Shown here: piece after piece, positions 8,591-16,340 of the stretch
Layout of the letters: every line of letters begins with the position of its first letter
How positions within the stretch are numbered: the first letter of the stretch is position 1
Source: Thermoplasmata archaeon
GTDB taxonomy: Archaea; Thermoplasmatota; Thermoplasmata; Lutacidiplasmatales; UBA184
Direction of reading: 5' to 3'
Assembly (NCBI GenBank): GCA_022749815.1
Contig: JAKIWV010000005.1
Span: forward strand, 35,783 to 99,782
Length of the DNA stretch: 64,000 nucleotides
The notes under the pieces: generated by a model
Databases searched by the model: none
What the model saw: the letters and a program-made list of their open reading frames with translations, nothing else
Told to the model about the DNA's origin: nothing
Program-made: the position numbers and the translations under genes

Positions 8591-8627
8591 TTCCTCCCGG
8601 CTCGCATCGACGCCCTGACCCCCTTGG

Positions 8628-8646
8628 GCGCTCCTCAGGCGAGCGC
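8628..8646 (+). terminator. Small hairpin downstream of prf1
   Basis: GCGCTC and GAGCGC pair around a 7-nt loop 38 nt after the prf1 stop. No T-run follows, so a terminator role is a guess. Confidence 0.2.
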
Positions 8647-8717
8647 TGCAGCCGAAGACGTGAGGAAGGAGAACAGGGGGAAGGGGTTGGCGAAGAAGCT
8701 GGTCCCTTTCTTCAGGC

Positions 8718-9242
8718 CTAGCTGCCTGTGACCGTTGCGGAAATGCTTGTCACAGTCCCCGGGCTGGCGGTTGCCGCACCCATGTCGAAGAAGACATTCA
8801 GCGTGACCGCGCCAGTGTAAGTGACCGACTGCGCGACGGTGAACGATTGGTCGGCAGCGTTCGCCCCGCCCACTACGTACCAGTGGAAGGTGTCACTGTT
8901 AGTTGCCACTTCGGTCGCAGTGAGCTGGAACTCTTCATACCAGTGGGTCGCCCCGCCCGTGGCGCAAGCCAAGGAGCCGGCGAGGTAGACGTTGGCGGCG
9001 GTCCCTGTGTACGAAAGGGCGCACGAAGCCACCGGCGACGCCGCCTGAACAAGGGCGACCGAAGCCCCCGCGCTCCAGATCGTGCTGCCCCCAGTGAACG
9101 TGCCGGTGTTTTGGCCCGAACTCGTGCCACCAAAAAGTGTGAACGTGCCCGGGAATGCGGCGAGGGCGAACCCACCCGCCATCGCAAGCACCGCCACGAT
9201 CGTTCCGATGTAGACACTTCTCCGACGCATGTTGAGTCGCAT
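8718..9242 (-). CDS. Secreted protein of unknown function
   Basis: From the ATG at 9242 the protein has 174 residues: a positively charged N terminus (MRLNMRRR), one hydrophobic helix (about 11-29) ending in ALAAF, then a Thr/Ser/Gly-rich body with GGTSSGQNTG and many short beta-like stretches. This is a signal sequence and an extracellular domain; the fold is not recognised. GGAGAG lies 5 nt upstream of 9242 and TTTTTATA is about 60 nt upstream, which supports this start over the longer frame to 9278. It resembles other small archaeal exported proteins only in composition. Confidence 0.6.
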   Translation of the reverse strand: MRLNMRRRSVYIGTIVAVLAMAGGFALAAFPGTFTLFGGTSSGQNTGTFTGGSTIWSAGASVALVQAASPVASCALSYTGTAANVYLAGSLACATGGATHWYEEFQLTATEVATNSDTFHWYVVGGANAADQSFTVAQSVTYTGAVTLNVFFDMGAATASPGTVTSISATVTGS

Positions 9243-9298
9243 ATCTCTCCTGAACACCGAACCGCGCCCGGTGCGCATCCATACACATCATTGTAGGG

Positions 9299-9308
9299 GT
9301 ATAAAAAT
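9299..9308 (-). promoter_or_regulatory. TATA element upstream of the secreted protein gene
   Basis: The minus strand reads ATTTTTATACC here. A start site about 25 nt downstream would give a roughly 35-nt leader containing the GGAGAG ribosome site before the ATG at 9242. Read on the plus strand it is TATAAAAAT and could also serve a transcript into 9330-9720. Confidence 0.45.
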
Positions 9309-9312
9309 CTGC

Positions 9313-9825
9313 ATGCCTACGAGAACCCCCCCCGTAGCCGAGGGAACGCCCTCCGTCGACCCCGTCCAAGGACTCTGCGATGTCGTGCTCCGCCGGGTCG
9401 ACACTCTGGCACGGGAGCCCGGCTGTCGCCCGATTCCGGGGGTTGGGGGGGGCCGCGAGAGGAAGCATGTCTGGGGGGTAACTCTCCAGATCCCACGCCG
9501 AAGGCGCGGTAAGCACACGCTCGGGCCGGAAACCCCTGGCCGCCTTTAGGCACCACGAGCTTCCACAAGCCTCCGGGCGGCGCGCCAGCATGGATGCACC
9601 TGGGAGGCAATAGGTCAGCCCAACCGGCCCGGGACAGCGACAGAACCCGGGCCGCTCAATTCGACATATGGGCTCTGGGCCCCCGCATTGCGCCGGATAT
9701 AGTTAGGCAACCATAATGCGAAACTCCTACTGGGCTCGGAGCGCGGGGAAGGGCGAAGGTCTGTTGCAATCGAGGCGACTTCTGCGCGGGCGACGACCCG
9801 GCCACAATCGATTTGCTCCGGGCCG
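9313..9825. other. 513-bp region without a convincing gene; possible structured RNA
   Basis: No open frame here looks like a protein. A perfect 9-bp stem (9625-9633 with 9646-9654) encloses a 12-nt loop holding ACAGCGACAGAA. The string CGACAGAACCCGG equals the 3' conserved box of bacterial RNase P RNA, but the other conserved boxes were not found at the right distances. TATA-like elements bound the region at 9300 and 9690-9698. Confidence 0.3.
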
Positions 9826-10593
9826 ATGCGGGGGGATCGAAGGTTGATTAAGGCGAAAACGTCGCTCGGAGCCTACTGGCGCGAGCTGAAAGCGCGAACA
9901 ATCGTCCCATGGAGACTTGGGCGGGATTTTCACCGCACCTACCGGGTCGAACCTCTGCCCGGAGCAAGAGCGCGGCGACGTCTCGTCGACAAGGCGGTTC
10001 GCGAGTGCGGTCTCGGCGAGCGATACAGCGTTGGCCCGTGGTTGAATGAGGTGCTCTACAACTTCACCCGGATTGCCCGGCCGGATGTCATCGTCGAGAC
10101 GGGGGTTCATTACGGTATTTCGAGCGCCTATTGGCTGATGGCCCTCGAGGCTAACCAGAAGGGAACCCTGTACTCCATCGACCTCCCGTGTCTGACGCCC
10201 GAAGGACAGGTCAACGCCGACGGCGTTCGGGACTTGAGCTATGTTACGGGGGTCGACCAGACCGGGGTCGTAGTGAAGCGGATGGGGCTCACGGCACGCT
10301 GGAAGCTGCTTCTCGGCGATGCGAGGACCCTTTTGCCGGGCCTCCTCGCCGACCTGGGGCGGGTCGGTTTCTTCTACCATGACTCGGATCATTCGTACGA
10401 GCATCAATCATGGGAGTATCGTACCGCATGGCCCTACATCGCGGCCGGCGGGTGGCTGATGTCCGATGATGTCCAATGGACCCCGGCCTTCACCGAATTC
10501 TCCCAGGGAGTGGGTCAGGCCCCCAAGACATGGCTGAATCAGCTGGGGGTACTTCAGAAAGGGACGCTGGTTCCTTCGCTCCGGTCAGCCTAG
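9826..10593 (+). CDS. SAM-dependent methyltransferase-like protein (Methyltransf_24 type)
   Basis: The 255-residue protein has a class I methyltransferase core: VIVETGVHYGISSAYWLMALEA as motif I, LYSIDLP as the acidic strand-2 position, LLLGDARTLLPGLL and VGFFYHDSDHSYEHQ as the catalytic-loop region, then the AGGWLMSDD strand. The HDSDHSYE segment is typical of the family that includes cephalosporin hydroxylase-like and sugar O-methyltransferases. It is a paralogue of the protein at 5917-6720. The substrate is unknown; such genes often sit beside surface-glycan or surface-protein loci, and two surface-protein genes flank it. The start at 9826 is the first ATG in frame. Confidence 0.7.
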   Translation: MRGDRRLIKAKTSLGAYWRELKARTIVPWRLGRDFHRTYRVEPLPGARARRRLVDKAVRECGLGERYSVGPWLNEVLYNFTRIARPDVIVETGVHYGISSAYWLMALEANQKGTLYSIDLPCLTPEGQVNADGVRDLSYVTGVDQTGVVVKRMGLTARWKLLLGDARTLLPGLLADLGRVGFFYHDSDHSYEHQSWEYRTAWPYIAAGGWLMSDDVQWTPAFTEFSQGVGQAPKTWLNQLGVLQKGTLVPSLRSA

Positions 10594-10701
10594 CTTCCTG
10601 CCCCGTCCAGAGTCCCGACGAAGCTGAGAGCCAATGCGAGTGCATGGAAGTCCCGCCGTGCCAGCGAGCCCGCCGATGACCGCAGGCGCGGTGCATCCAG
10701 C

Positions 10702-11688
10702 CTAGAGATCAAGGCGGGCCGGGCGCCGTTTTCGAACCGTCGCCACCGCGGCGAGGATCGCCACCACGGCCAGGGCCCCTGCCGAGGTCTCCAGCGTGGC
10801 GGGAGTGAAGACCCACGCGAGGGCCTTGAACGCCGAGGGGTTGAGAGTGATCCAGGGGTCGTATTCCAGGGAAGAGTACCCGCCCGTCACCGATCCGAAG
10901 TCCAGTCGGACGAACGACTGACTGGTCCAGCGGGACTGGTTCTGGTCGGCCTCGATCACGCTCAGGCCAGAGGTACCGTCGGAGTAGCTCACGCGGGCGC
11001 CGGTGCCCCACTGAAATGTCGCAATGGTCGTGCTACCAGAGACCTCGGCGATGGAGGTCAACGAGGTCGGCTTCCAGAGCGCTCCGTTTTGGCTGGCGCT
11101 AGAGTTCACCTGCAGCCCGATATAGTCCGCCCGGTGGCTCCAGGGCCACCCCGTCACCGAGAGGGTATACGCCACGGTCCGCGCCGAGATGCTCGAAGAG
11201 GAGTTGATGTAGAATTGGATGGTCGCATGGGTCATCCCGACGTTCCCCGTACCATTCTCGTTCGCGTCGTCTCCCTCCTCCCAGTCTCCGTGGGCCCGCG
11301 CCACGGACAGGTTCGACGCCATGGCGACGGCGATGCCGTTGGCCGTCGGGCGCGACTGGAAGCTCCACGCGACACTCGGAGAGGCGAATGAGGCCAGCGC
11401 AACGACGATGCCCGTGCTGTTGACCTCGGCGAGGCCCGACAAGGTCTGGCCCATGCTGACTCGCGAATCGGCGAGGGACTGGACCGTGAAGACCGGACCG
11501 GGCCCGAGGAAGTCGATTTTGAGCAGCCCGTTCGACCACGAAGGGTTCGAGGGCGTTGGAAGAGCCTGGGAGACAACGCCGCCGGGAGCCGACGCGCCCT
11601 CGCCGAGTGGCAGGATCCCCACGAGAAGGACGCCGACCAGAACGGAAAAGGCTACCACCCCGGCTCGGGCAGGCCCGGATCCCGGCAT
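10702..11688 (-). CDS. Membrane-anchored surface protein of unknown function
   Basis: From the ATG at 11688 the protein has 328 residues. It has an N-terminal signal helix (about 9-29), an approximately 260-residue beta-rich exterior with several N-x-S/T sequons (NSS, NGT, NQS), and a single C-terminal helix (TSAGALAVVAILAAVATV) followed by the stop-transfer RKRRPAR. That is type I surface topology. No known domain is recognised. The open frame runs to 11796, but the added residues are not signal-like. A TATA-like GATATACG lies near 11760-11767 on the minus strand. It lies downstream of the wHTH gene on the same strand. Confidence 0.6.
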   Translation of the reverse strand: MPGSGPARAGVVAFSVLVGVLLVGILPLGEGASAPGGVVSQALPTPSNPSWSNGLLKIDFLGPGPVFTVQSLADSRVSMGQTLSGLAEVNSTGIVVALASFASPSVAWSFQSRPTANGIAVAMASNLSVARAHGDWEEGDDANENGTGNVGMTHATIQFYINSSSSISARTVAYTLSVTGWPWSHRADYIGLQVNSSASQNGALWKPTSLTSIAEVSGSTTIATFQWGTGARVSYSDGTSGLSVIEADQNQSRWTSQSFVRLDFGSVTGGYSSLEYDPWITLNPSAFKALAWVFTPATLETSAGALAVVAILAAVATVRKRRPARLDL

Positions 11689-11792
11689 ACGGGACCTGCA
11701 TTCGGACCTTTGGGATACCTCCCTTTTGGCGCAAGCTCCGTAACCCTTGGTGCGATGGACGTATATCGCTGAGACCAGCGGTTGGGGTCCCG

Positions 11793-12314
11793 TCATTGCA
11801 GGAGAGGGGCCCAGGCTCGTACGAACCTGTCGACAAGCCGATCTTCAAAGGAATCGTGGTATTCCTTCAGGAGTTCAGCGACCCGCTGGGGGCGGAGCGC
11901 CTTGTAGCGGCGGAGATTCCCGTCCCGGAGCGCCTCGACTTGTCCCTGGGCGAGGAGGAACCTCAAGTGAAAAGAGGTAGTCGAAAGGCTGATCCCGGCC
12001 CGTTCCCGAAGCTCCGCGAGCGTCAGCCCGGGTGACTCGCTCAGCAACAGCAGGAGACGTCGGGCGGTTTCGCTCCGGAGCGTTAGGAACAGCTTCCGGT
12101 CCTCCCAGGTCATGTCCGGTCGGAAGTAGTAGTCGCGACGACCTCCGCGCTCTCGGCGCACCAGGTTCCCCTTCGTGAGCTGCTCCAGATGGTAGGCGGT
12201 CTCCCCCCAGGCGAGGCCGACGAGTCGCTGGATGTCCCGCGCGCTCGCTCCAGGATGTCCGCAAACGGCGTCGTAGATCCGTCGTCGGGTGGGCTGCCCG
12301 AGGAGGTCGTTCAT
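11793..12314 (-). CDS. Winged helix-turn-helix regulator with two wHTH domains
   Basis: This 173-residue protein shows two ArsR-like winged helices. The first (about 4-62) reads LLGQPTRRRIYDAV, then ASARDIQRLVGLAWGETAYHLEQL and a basic wing RRERGGRRDYY. The second (about 75-145) reads SETARRLLLLLSES, then LTLAELRERAGISLSTTSFHLRFL and LRRYKAL. No metal-site cysteines are present. Its ATG lies 1 nt from the stop of the membrane gene at 12316-12606, so the two form an operon; a small three-helix membrane protein beside a wHTH regulator is a recurring archaeal arrangement. A membrane-signal-controlled regulator is plausible but inferred. Confidence 0.75.
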   Translation of the reverse strand: MNDLLGQPTRRRIYDAVCGHPGASARDIQRLVGLAWGETAYHLEQLTKGNLVRRERGGRRDYYFRPDMTWEDRKLFLTLRSETARRLLLLLSESPGLTLAELRERAGISLSTTSFHLRFLLAQGQVEALRDGNLRRYKALRPQRVAELLKEYHDSFEDRLVDRFVRAWAPLLQ

Positions 12315-12315
12315 G

Positions 12316-12606
12316 CTATGGTGACGGGGCCTTTGGCCGACCGCGTATCAACGCCACATACAGCAGCGCCACGGCCGCGACCGCCAGGGCCAGTGGGACG
12401 GGCGCGACTTCGAAGGGGCCCCCGTAGAGCGGGGAGACCTCGTGAAGGAATGCCAACACACCGATCCCGGCGAGAAATGCCAGGCCCCCCGCCACCAGCC
12501 CCAGCCGGGAATCCCCGAACCGGCGGGACGCCGCCGCCCCAATCGTCGCGAGGATCGCGGACAGGCCGGTCAGCAGTATGGCGATGAACTCGGTGAGTAA
12601 CTCCAT
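12316..12606 (-). CDS. Three-helix membrane protein, operon partner of wHTH regulator
   Basis: The 96-residue protein has three predicted membrane helices (about 4-26, 34-55 and 67-87), a short linker SRRFGDSRLG after the first helix and a basic tail RGRPKAPSP. No catalytic motif is visible. It is the first gene of the operon, 1 nt ahead of the wHTH gene. AT-rich sequence near 12640 provides a promoter about 30 nt upstream, and two direct repeats lie just beyond it. Confidence 0.65.
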   Translation of the reverse strand: MELLTEFIAILLTGLSAILATIGAAASRRFGDSRLGLVAGGLAFLAGIGVLAFLHEVSPLYGGPFEVAPVPLALAVAAVALLYVALIRGRPKAPSP

Positions 12607-12656
12607 GACGCTAGACCAACCCGCTGGACTAAGTGACTTTGCTTTTTTTCGGGCAT

Positions 12657-12686
12657 TGCACCAAATCGTCCGTATGCTGCACCAAA
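12657..12686 (-). promoter_or_regulatory. Two direct repeats TTTGGTGCA, 21-bp period, upstream of the wHTH operon
   Basis: On the minus strand TTTGGTGCA occurs at 12686-12678 and 12665-12657. The 21-bp period is two helical turns, so a dimer could bind both on one DNA face. They lie 51-80 nt upstream of the first ATG, just above the likely TATA region, which suits activation or autoregulation by the wHTH protein. Confidence 0.4.
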
Positions 12687-13114
12687 AGGAGGGTCAACCC
12701 CGCGCCCCCTTGAGGGAAGCCAATGACAGGACCTTCGCGGCCCCGGGCCCACTTCAGCCCCCCTGGGTGGAGCGGAACCGCGCAGGCCCTGTCGTTCTCA
12801 GGGCACGGGGAGTTCGGGTCTCCTCGATTCGCCTCTCTAATTCCTGACGCGGACGCGACTCCCCCGATTGCCGCCCTGGGGGCGGGATACGGACCGGCGA
12901 TCCAGCTCGCGATCCCGGATGACGGATCGATCGGGCGTGAAGTGGAACTGTTCGACTGGCCCATGTGGACGTTTCCGCGCTCCTGGCCCGCCTGGTTAGC
13001 GGAGGAGTAGGCCAGCCGCTCACCCACTCCCACTTTGGGAGAGGAACGGGCGACCGCCCGCAGACTCGATAATCTTACGCCGTCCCGGACGCTCGCCCCG
13101 CATCGGGGTAGACC
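12687..13114. other. 428-bp region with no convincing gene
   Basis: Short frames exist (for example 12723-13010 plus) but none resembles a protein family. A 6-bp hairpin CTCCCA-CTT-TGGGAG lies near 13025-13040, and a TATA-like GATAATCTT at about 13067-13075 suits the ChrB-domain gene at 13115. Confidence 0.3.
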
Positions 13115-13579
13115 ATGAAGTGGGTAACTCGAGAGAAAGCAAGGGTTGACCGAATCGCCTGTCCGTGGTTGATACGGAAGTTCATCGACCCGGGCGCGGA
13201 GTTTCTCTATGTTCCGAAGGAGAGGGTCAGGGACGTGGCCCGGAAGGAGGGAGCCATCCCATTCGACACTCCGGGGGCAGAGCTGCACCATTTCGAAGCG
13301 GACGGAAAGGAGTACGTAAGCTTCGACGCGGTGATCAAGAAATACGATCTGCAGGACGCTGCCCTTATGGAACTCGCGAAGATCGTGCGCGTAGCCGACG
13401 GTGGCGCCGGTGCTGAACCGGAGGCCGCTGGCCTAGAGGCTGCGGCTACGGGCTTCCGTCTGATCGCCCGCGACGACCTCGAGAACCAACGGCTTCAGTT
13501 CCCTCTGTACGACGCATTGTACGCCTATTGTTCATGGAAGGTCACCCAGGGAGGCAGGCTCGAGCCCACGGGCGGGTGA
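13115..13579 (+). CDS. ChrB C-terminal-domain protein (chromate resistance family)
   Basis: The 154-residue protein matches the ChrB domain: KWVTREKARVDRIACPWLIR at the N terminus, FIDPGAEFLYVP, then GAIPFDTPGAELHH, an IVRVADGG segment and the C-terminal YDALYAYC. In bacteria the domain forms the C-terminal part of ChrB, which senses or helps resist chromate; stand-alone copies are common and of unknown activity. The position that usually holds a Cys before the FDA(V/L)I segment is EYVS here. The next gene is an MFS transporter, a pairing also seen in bacteria, so the two may form an export or stress unit. Confidence 0.8.
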   Translation: MKWVTREKARVDRIACPWLIRKFIDPGAEFLYVPKERVRDVARKEGAIPFDTPGAELHHFEADGKEYVSFDAVIKKYDLQDAALMELAKIVRVADGGAGAEPEAAGLEAAATGFRLIARDDLENQRLQFPLYDALYAYCSWKVTQGGRLEPTGG

Positions 13580-13711
13580 GGCTATTCCGGAGCCACCTCG
13601 GTGCCTTTCCGACCGATTCGGCGCCATCCTCGACGCGTTAGCAGTTTCGCGCGCTCGGCTGGTGGCTCGGGCGTGAATGTAGGCGTCCCGACGCCTCCGG
13701 GTTCCTCGTCG

Positions 13712-14950
13712 ATGCAAAGGGACCAGGTCCTCTTGATGGGGGCCCGAACCGCCCGAGGGTTCGGGGCCGGCGCCCTTTCGATCGTCATTGCGCTCGACCT
13801 GGCTGGAACCGGTTACTCGACGCTTGCGATCGGGCTGCTCCTCGGCCTCGCCCTTGGCGGAGGCGCTTCATGGGCCCTGGCGGTACCATACCTCGAACGC
13901 TACTGGCGACGCCGATCGGTGTTCGCCCTGTCGGCCGGGGCGCTTGCACTGGGGGGTCTTCTGCTTTGGATCGATCTAGCAAACCCAGGATTCCTCCTCG
14001 TAGCGTTGCTGCTCGGGGGCATCGTTGCGAGTTCGGCCGATGTGAGTCCTCTCGGCGCACTTGAGCAGGCCGCCCTCGCCGGCACCACGGGGGACCGGGG
14101 ACGGACCCGGACGTACGCGGTCTACAATCTGCTGGGCTACGTCGGCGCGGCGGTGGGGGCGCTCGCCGCCGGGCCTCTGAACGGGTCGAGAGCTCTAAGC
14201 ATCGCCGGGTTGCCCTCGGTCCCGCACGATGCCACCCTTCTCCTCTACGCCCTGCTTGGCCTCGGACTGATTCCGGCATACCGCGGACTCTCGCGCGACG
14301 TGGACCGCCAGGCCGGGCGGGAGCGACCGGCGCTCCTTTCGGCGCCGAGCCGATCGATCGTGTACGCCCTGTCGGAGCTGTTCGCGGTCGATGCCTTCGC
14401 AGGCGGACTCATCGTGAACAGCCTCCTGGTATACTACTTCTCGATCCGGTTTCACCCGGCCGTCGATTTGTTGGGGGTGGTGTTCTTCTTGAGCAATCTG
14501 ATGGCCGGAGTCTCCCTGCTCCTCGCCGTGCCCCTCGCCCGACGGTTCGGTCTCGTGAATACCATGGTGTTCACTCATCTCCCCTCCAACGTTCTCCTCA
14601 TTGTGGTCGTCTTCGCCCCCTCTTTCGCGCTGGCTTCTTTGCTGTGGGTCGCGCGAGCGACGCTCTCGCAGATGGACGTTCCTACCCGCCAATCCTACAC
14701 CCAGGCCGTCGTTTGGCCCGGAGACCGCGCCGCCGCGGCGGGCTACACGACGGCGGCGCGGAGTTGTCAGGCCTTTGGGGCCCCCGTTACGGGAGGCTTC
14801 CTTGCCCTCGGCGGACCCTGGGTCGCGGCCCCGTTCGCTCTTGCGGGTAGCCTGAAGATCGCGTATGACCTGGCGATCTACCGCCGCTTCCGTCGGCTCC
14901 GCCCACCGGAGGAGAGCGGAGACGAGGCGCAGTCGGACTCCAACGATTGA
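13712..14950 (+). CDS. MFS transporter
   Basis: From the ATG at 13712 the 412-residue protein has about 12 hydrophobic helices, with a loop near residues 195-215 dividing two six-helix halves. ARTARGFGAGALSIVIAL in helix 1 and the RGRTRTYAVYNLLGYVGAA stretch at helices 4-5 are typical of MFS drug- or ion-exporter-like proteins. The open frame extends 37 residues upstream, but these are Arg/Ser/Pro-rich and not conserved-looking. The gene follows the ChrB-domain gene by 132 nt on the same strand. The substrate is unknown; a role with the ChrB-domain protein is inferred from adjacency. Confidence 0.75.
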   Translation: MQRDQVLLMGARTARGFGAGALSIVIALDLAGTGYSTLAIGLLLGLALGGGASWALAVPYLERYWRRRSVFALSAGALALGGLLLWIDLANPGFLLVALLLGGIVASSADVSPLGALEQAALAGTTGDRGRTRTYAVYNLLGYVGAAVGALAAGPLNGSRALSIAGLPSVPHDATLLLYALLGLGLIPAYRGLSRDVDRQAGRERPALLSAPSRSIVYALSELFAVDAFAGGLIVNSLLVYYFSIRFHPAVDLLGVVFFLSNLMAGVSLLLAVPLARRFGLVNTMVFTHLPSNVLLIVVVFAPSFALASLLWVARATLSQMDVPTRQSYTQAVVWPGDRAAAAGYTTAARSCQAFGAPVTGGFLALGGPWVAAPFALAGSLKIAYDLAIYRRFRRLRPPEESGDEAQSDSND

Positions 14951-15088
14951 ACCGGTTCGGAACTGGGTGGGTCCCATAGTTGGTCCGGACATTGGGCAGG
15001 GGGAAGAGCTCGGAGAATGCGGGAGCGGATGGCACTCCCCCGACATGCCTCAATGAGCACAGGTCTTGTACCGTCTTCGGGCCTTCGT
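14951..15088. other. Gap between the MFS gene and the insertion sequence
   Basis: No gene is supported. The stretch holds no strong promoter or repeat. Confidence 0.3.
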
Positions 15089-16117
15089 GTCCCACTATTC
15101 CCCTATTGTATGGTATCGCGTCCGGCCGATCCCCGGATTTCCTCGGTAGTTGCCGTCCAAACGAAGGGCCTCGAGAAGGATCGCCGAGTTCCGAGGTGGG
15201 ACTGAATCGCCCGATGGAGTCGCATCACGCTCGGAAGGGCGGTCCGTCGGATCCGCTTCTTGGTGAACTCCCCGAACCACCGGTCGACCAGGTTTGGATG
15301 CGTCGCCTCCGCGGGCAGGAAGTGTAGGTAAAATCTCGGATGTCGCACGAGCCACCGGTGAACCGTGGGCGAGCTGGGCGCTAGGAGCCGATCCAGCACC
15401 AGATGCAGATCAAATCCTTTCGGTGTCTCGCGGTCGACGGCCTGTAGGAAGGAGAGAAAACGGGCCCCTCGGTCCGGTTCTCCCAGTTCCGCGATCGCGT
15501 CGCGTTCCCTCTGGTCAAGGGACGCAGCCCGGGCCTTGTCGTCCACACAGAAGGCCATCGCCCTCTCGGGGGGGTTCAAATAAAGCCCGACAAAGTCGGT
15601 CACCCGGTCCACGAAGCCGGATCCGGGAACTGCCGGGGAATTGCCGGCCCCTCGGGGCCGGATCCGTCGAGTCTGCCAGACGCGATGCACCGTGGTCTTG
15701 CTGACACCCATCGCCCGTGCGAGACTCCGCGTCGTCCAGGATGTCCCGTCGGGCGCCTTGCGCTCCAATGTGGCCCGGACGAGTGCTTGGATCGAAGAGG
15801 CGGGAATCGCCGGCGGCCTCCCCGGCCGAGGGGCCTCCTTCTTGACCCCAGGAATCCGTTGGGCGAGGAACCTCTGGCGCCACCGGGCCACGGTACCCGG
15901 GTCCGTGTGCAGCTCGTTCGCGATGTCGCGATTGCGGACGCCCTCGGATGCACGTAGTACGATCCGGGACCGGAACGCCGTCGGGGACCGAGCCGGTCCA
16001 CTCCGGGAGAGGGAGACCAACGTTCGCCTTTCTTCTCGAGAGAGCCGAATCTCGGGCGCCGTCCGCATGGCGACCTCTCTTACCGGCCCTCATCATAAAG
16101 TGTTGTATTAATGGGAC
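15089..16117 (-). mobile_element. IS630-type insertion sequence (1029 bp, probably decayed)
   Basis: A single transposase frame nearly fills the element. Imperfect terminal inverted repeats of about 26 bp can be aligned: the left end starts GTCCCACTATT at 15089 and the right end (minus strand) starts GTCCCATTAAT at 16117, with 17 of 26 positions equal and a shared TATG core. The frame ends inside the left repeat, as often in small IS elements. A flanking TA duplication, expected for IS630, is not obvious. Confidence 0.65.
15103..16068 (-). pseudogene. IS630-family transposase, internally deleted
   Basis: The 321-residue frame has an N-terminal HTH (SRIVLRASEGVRNRDIANEL then TVARWRQRF), a second HTH (TTRSLARAMGVSKTTVHRVW) and parts of the DDE domain: AFCVDDKARAASLDQ (first Asp), FDLHLVLDRLLAPS (second Asp) and NLVDRWFGEFTKKRIRR (third acidic site, Asp in place of the usual Glu). 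Family members have about 40 more residues between the first and second acidic blocks, including a HGTTTLFAALD-like strand that is missing. The usual DNYATHK is DRLLAPS. An intact frame with a lost strand and changed catalytic residues points to an inactive copy. Confidence 0.7.
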
Positions 16118-16340
16118 GGGGGAAATCGGACCGAACGCTTATGAGCCGACCTCGCCCAGTCTCGTCGGTGCGGAGCTCCCGTCATCGGTCTCGGCAGGGT
16201 GGAACGGACGTCCGCGAACCTCCGCGAGTTCTCGTCGCTTCGGAGGGGAGCGCGTTCGAGCGCTCGGAGAAGCTCCCTCGTGCCGCGTTCTCGGAGATTT
16301 TGGACCGAGCGGCGGCTCGAGTGCAGGAGGTTCTCGCGTC

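Noticed and set aside
12723..13010. 95-codon plus-strand frame in the gap before chrB
   Set aside because: Composition is Pro/Gly-rich, no ribosome site or family likeness; probably a chance frame in GC-rich DNA.
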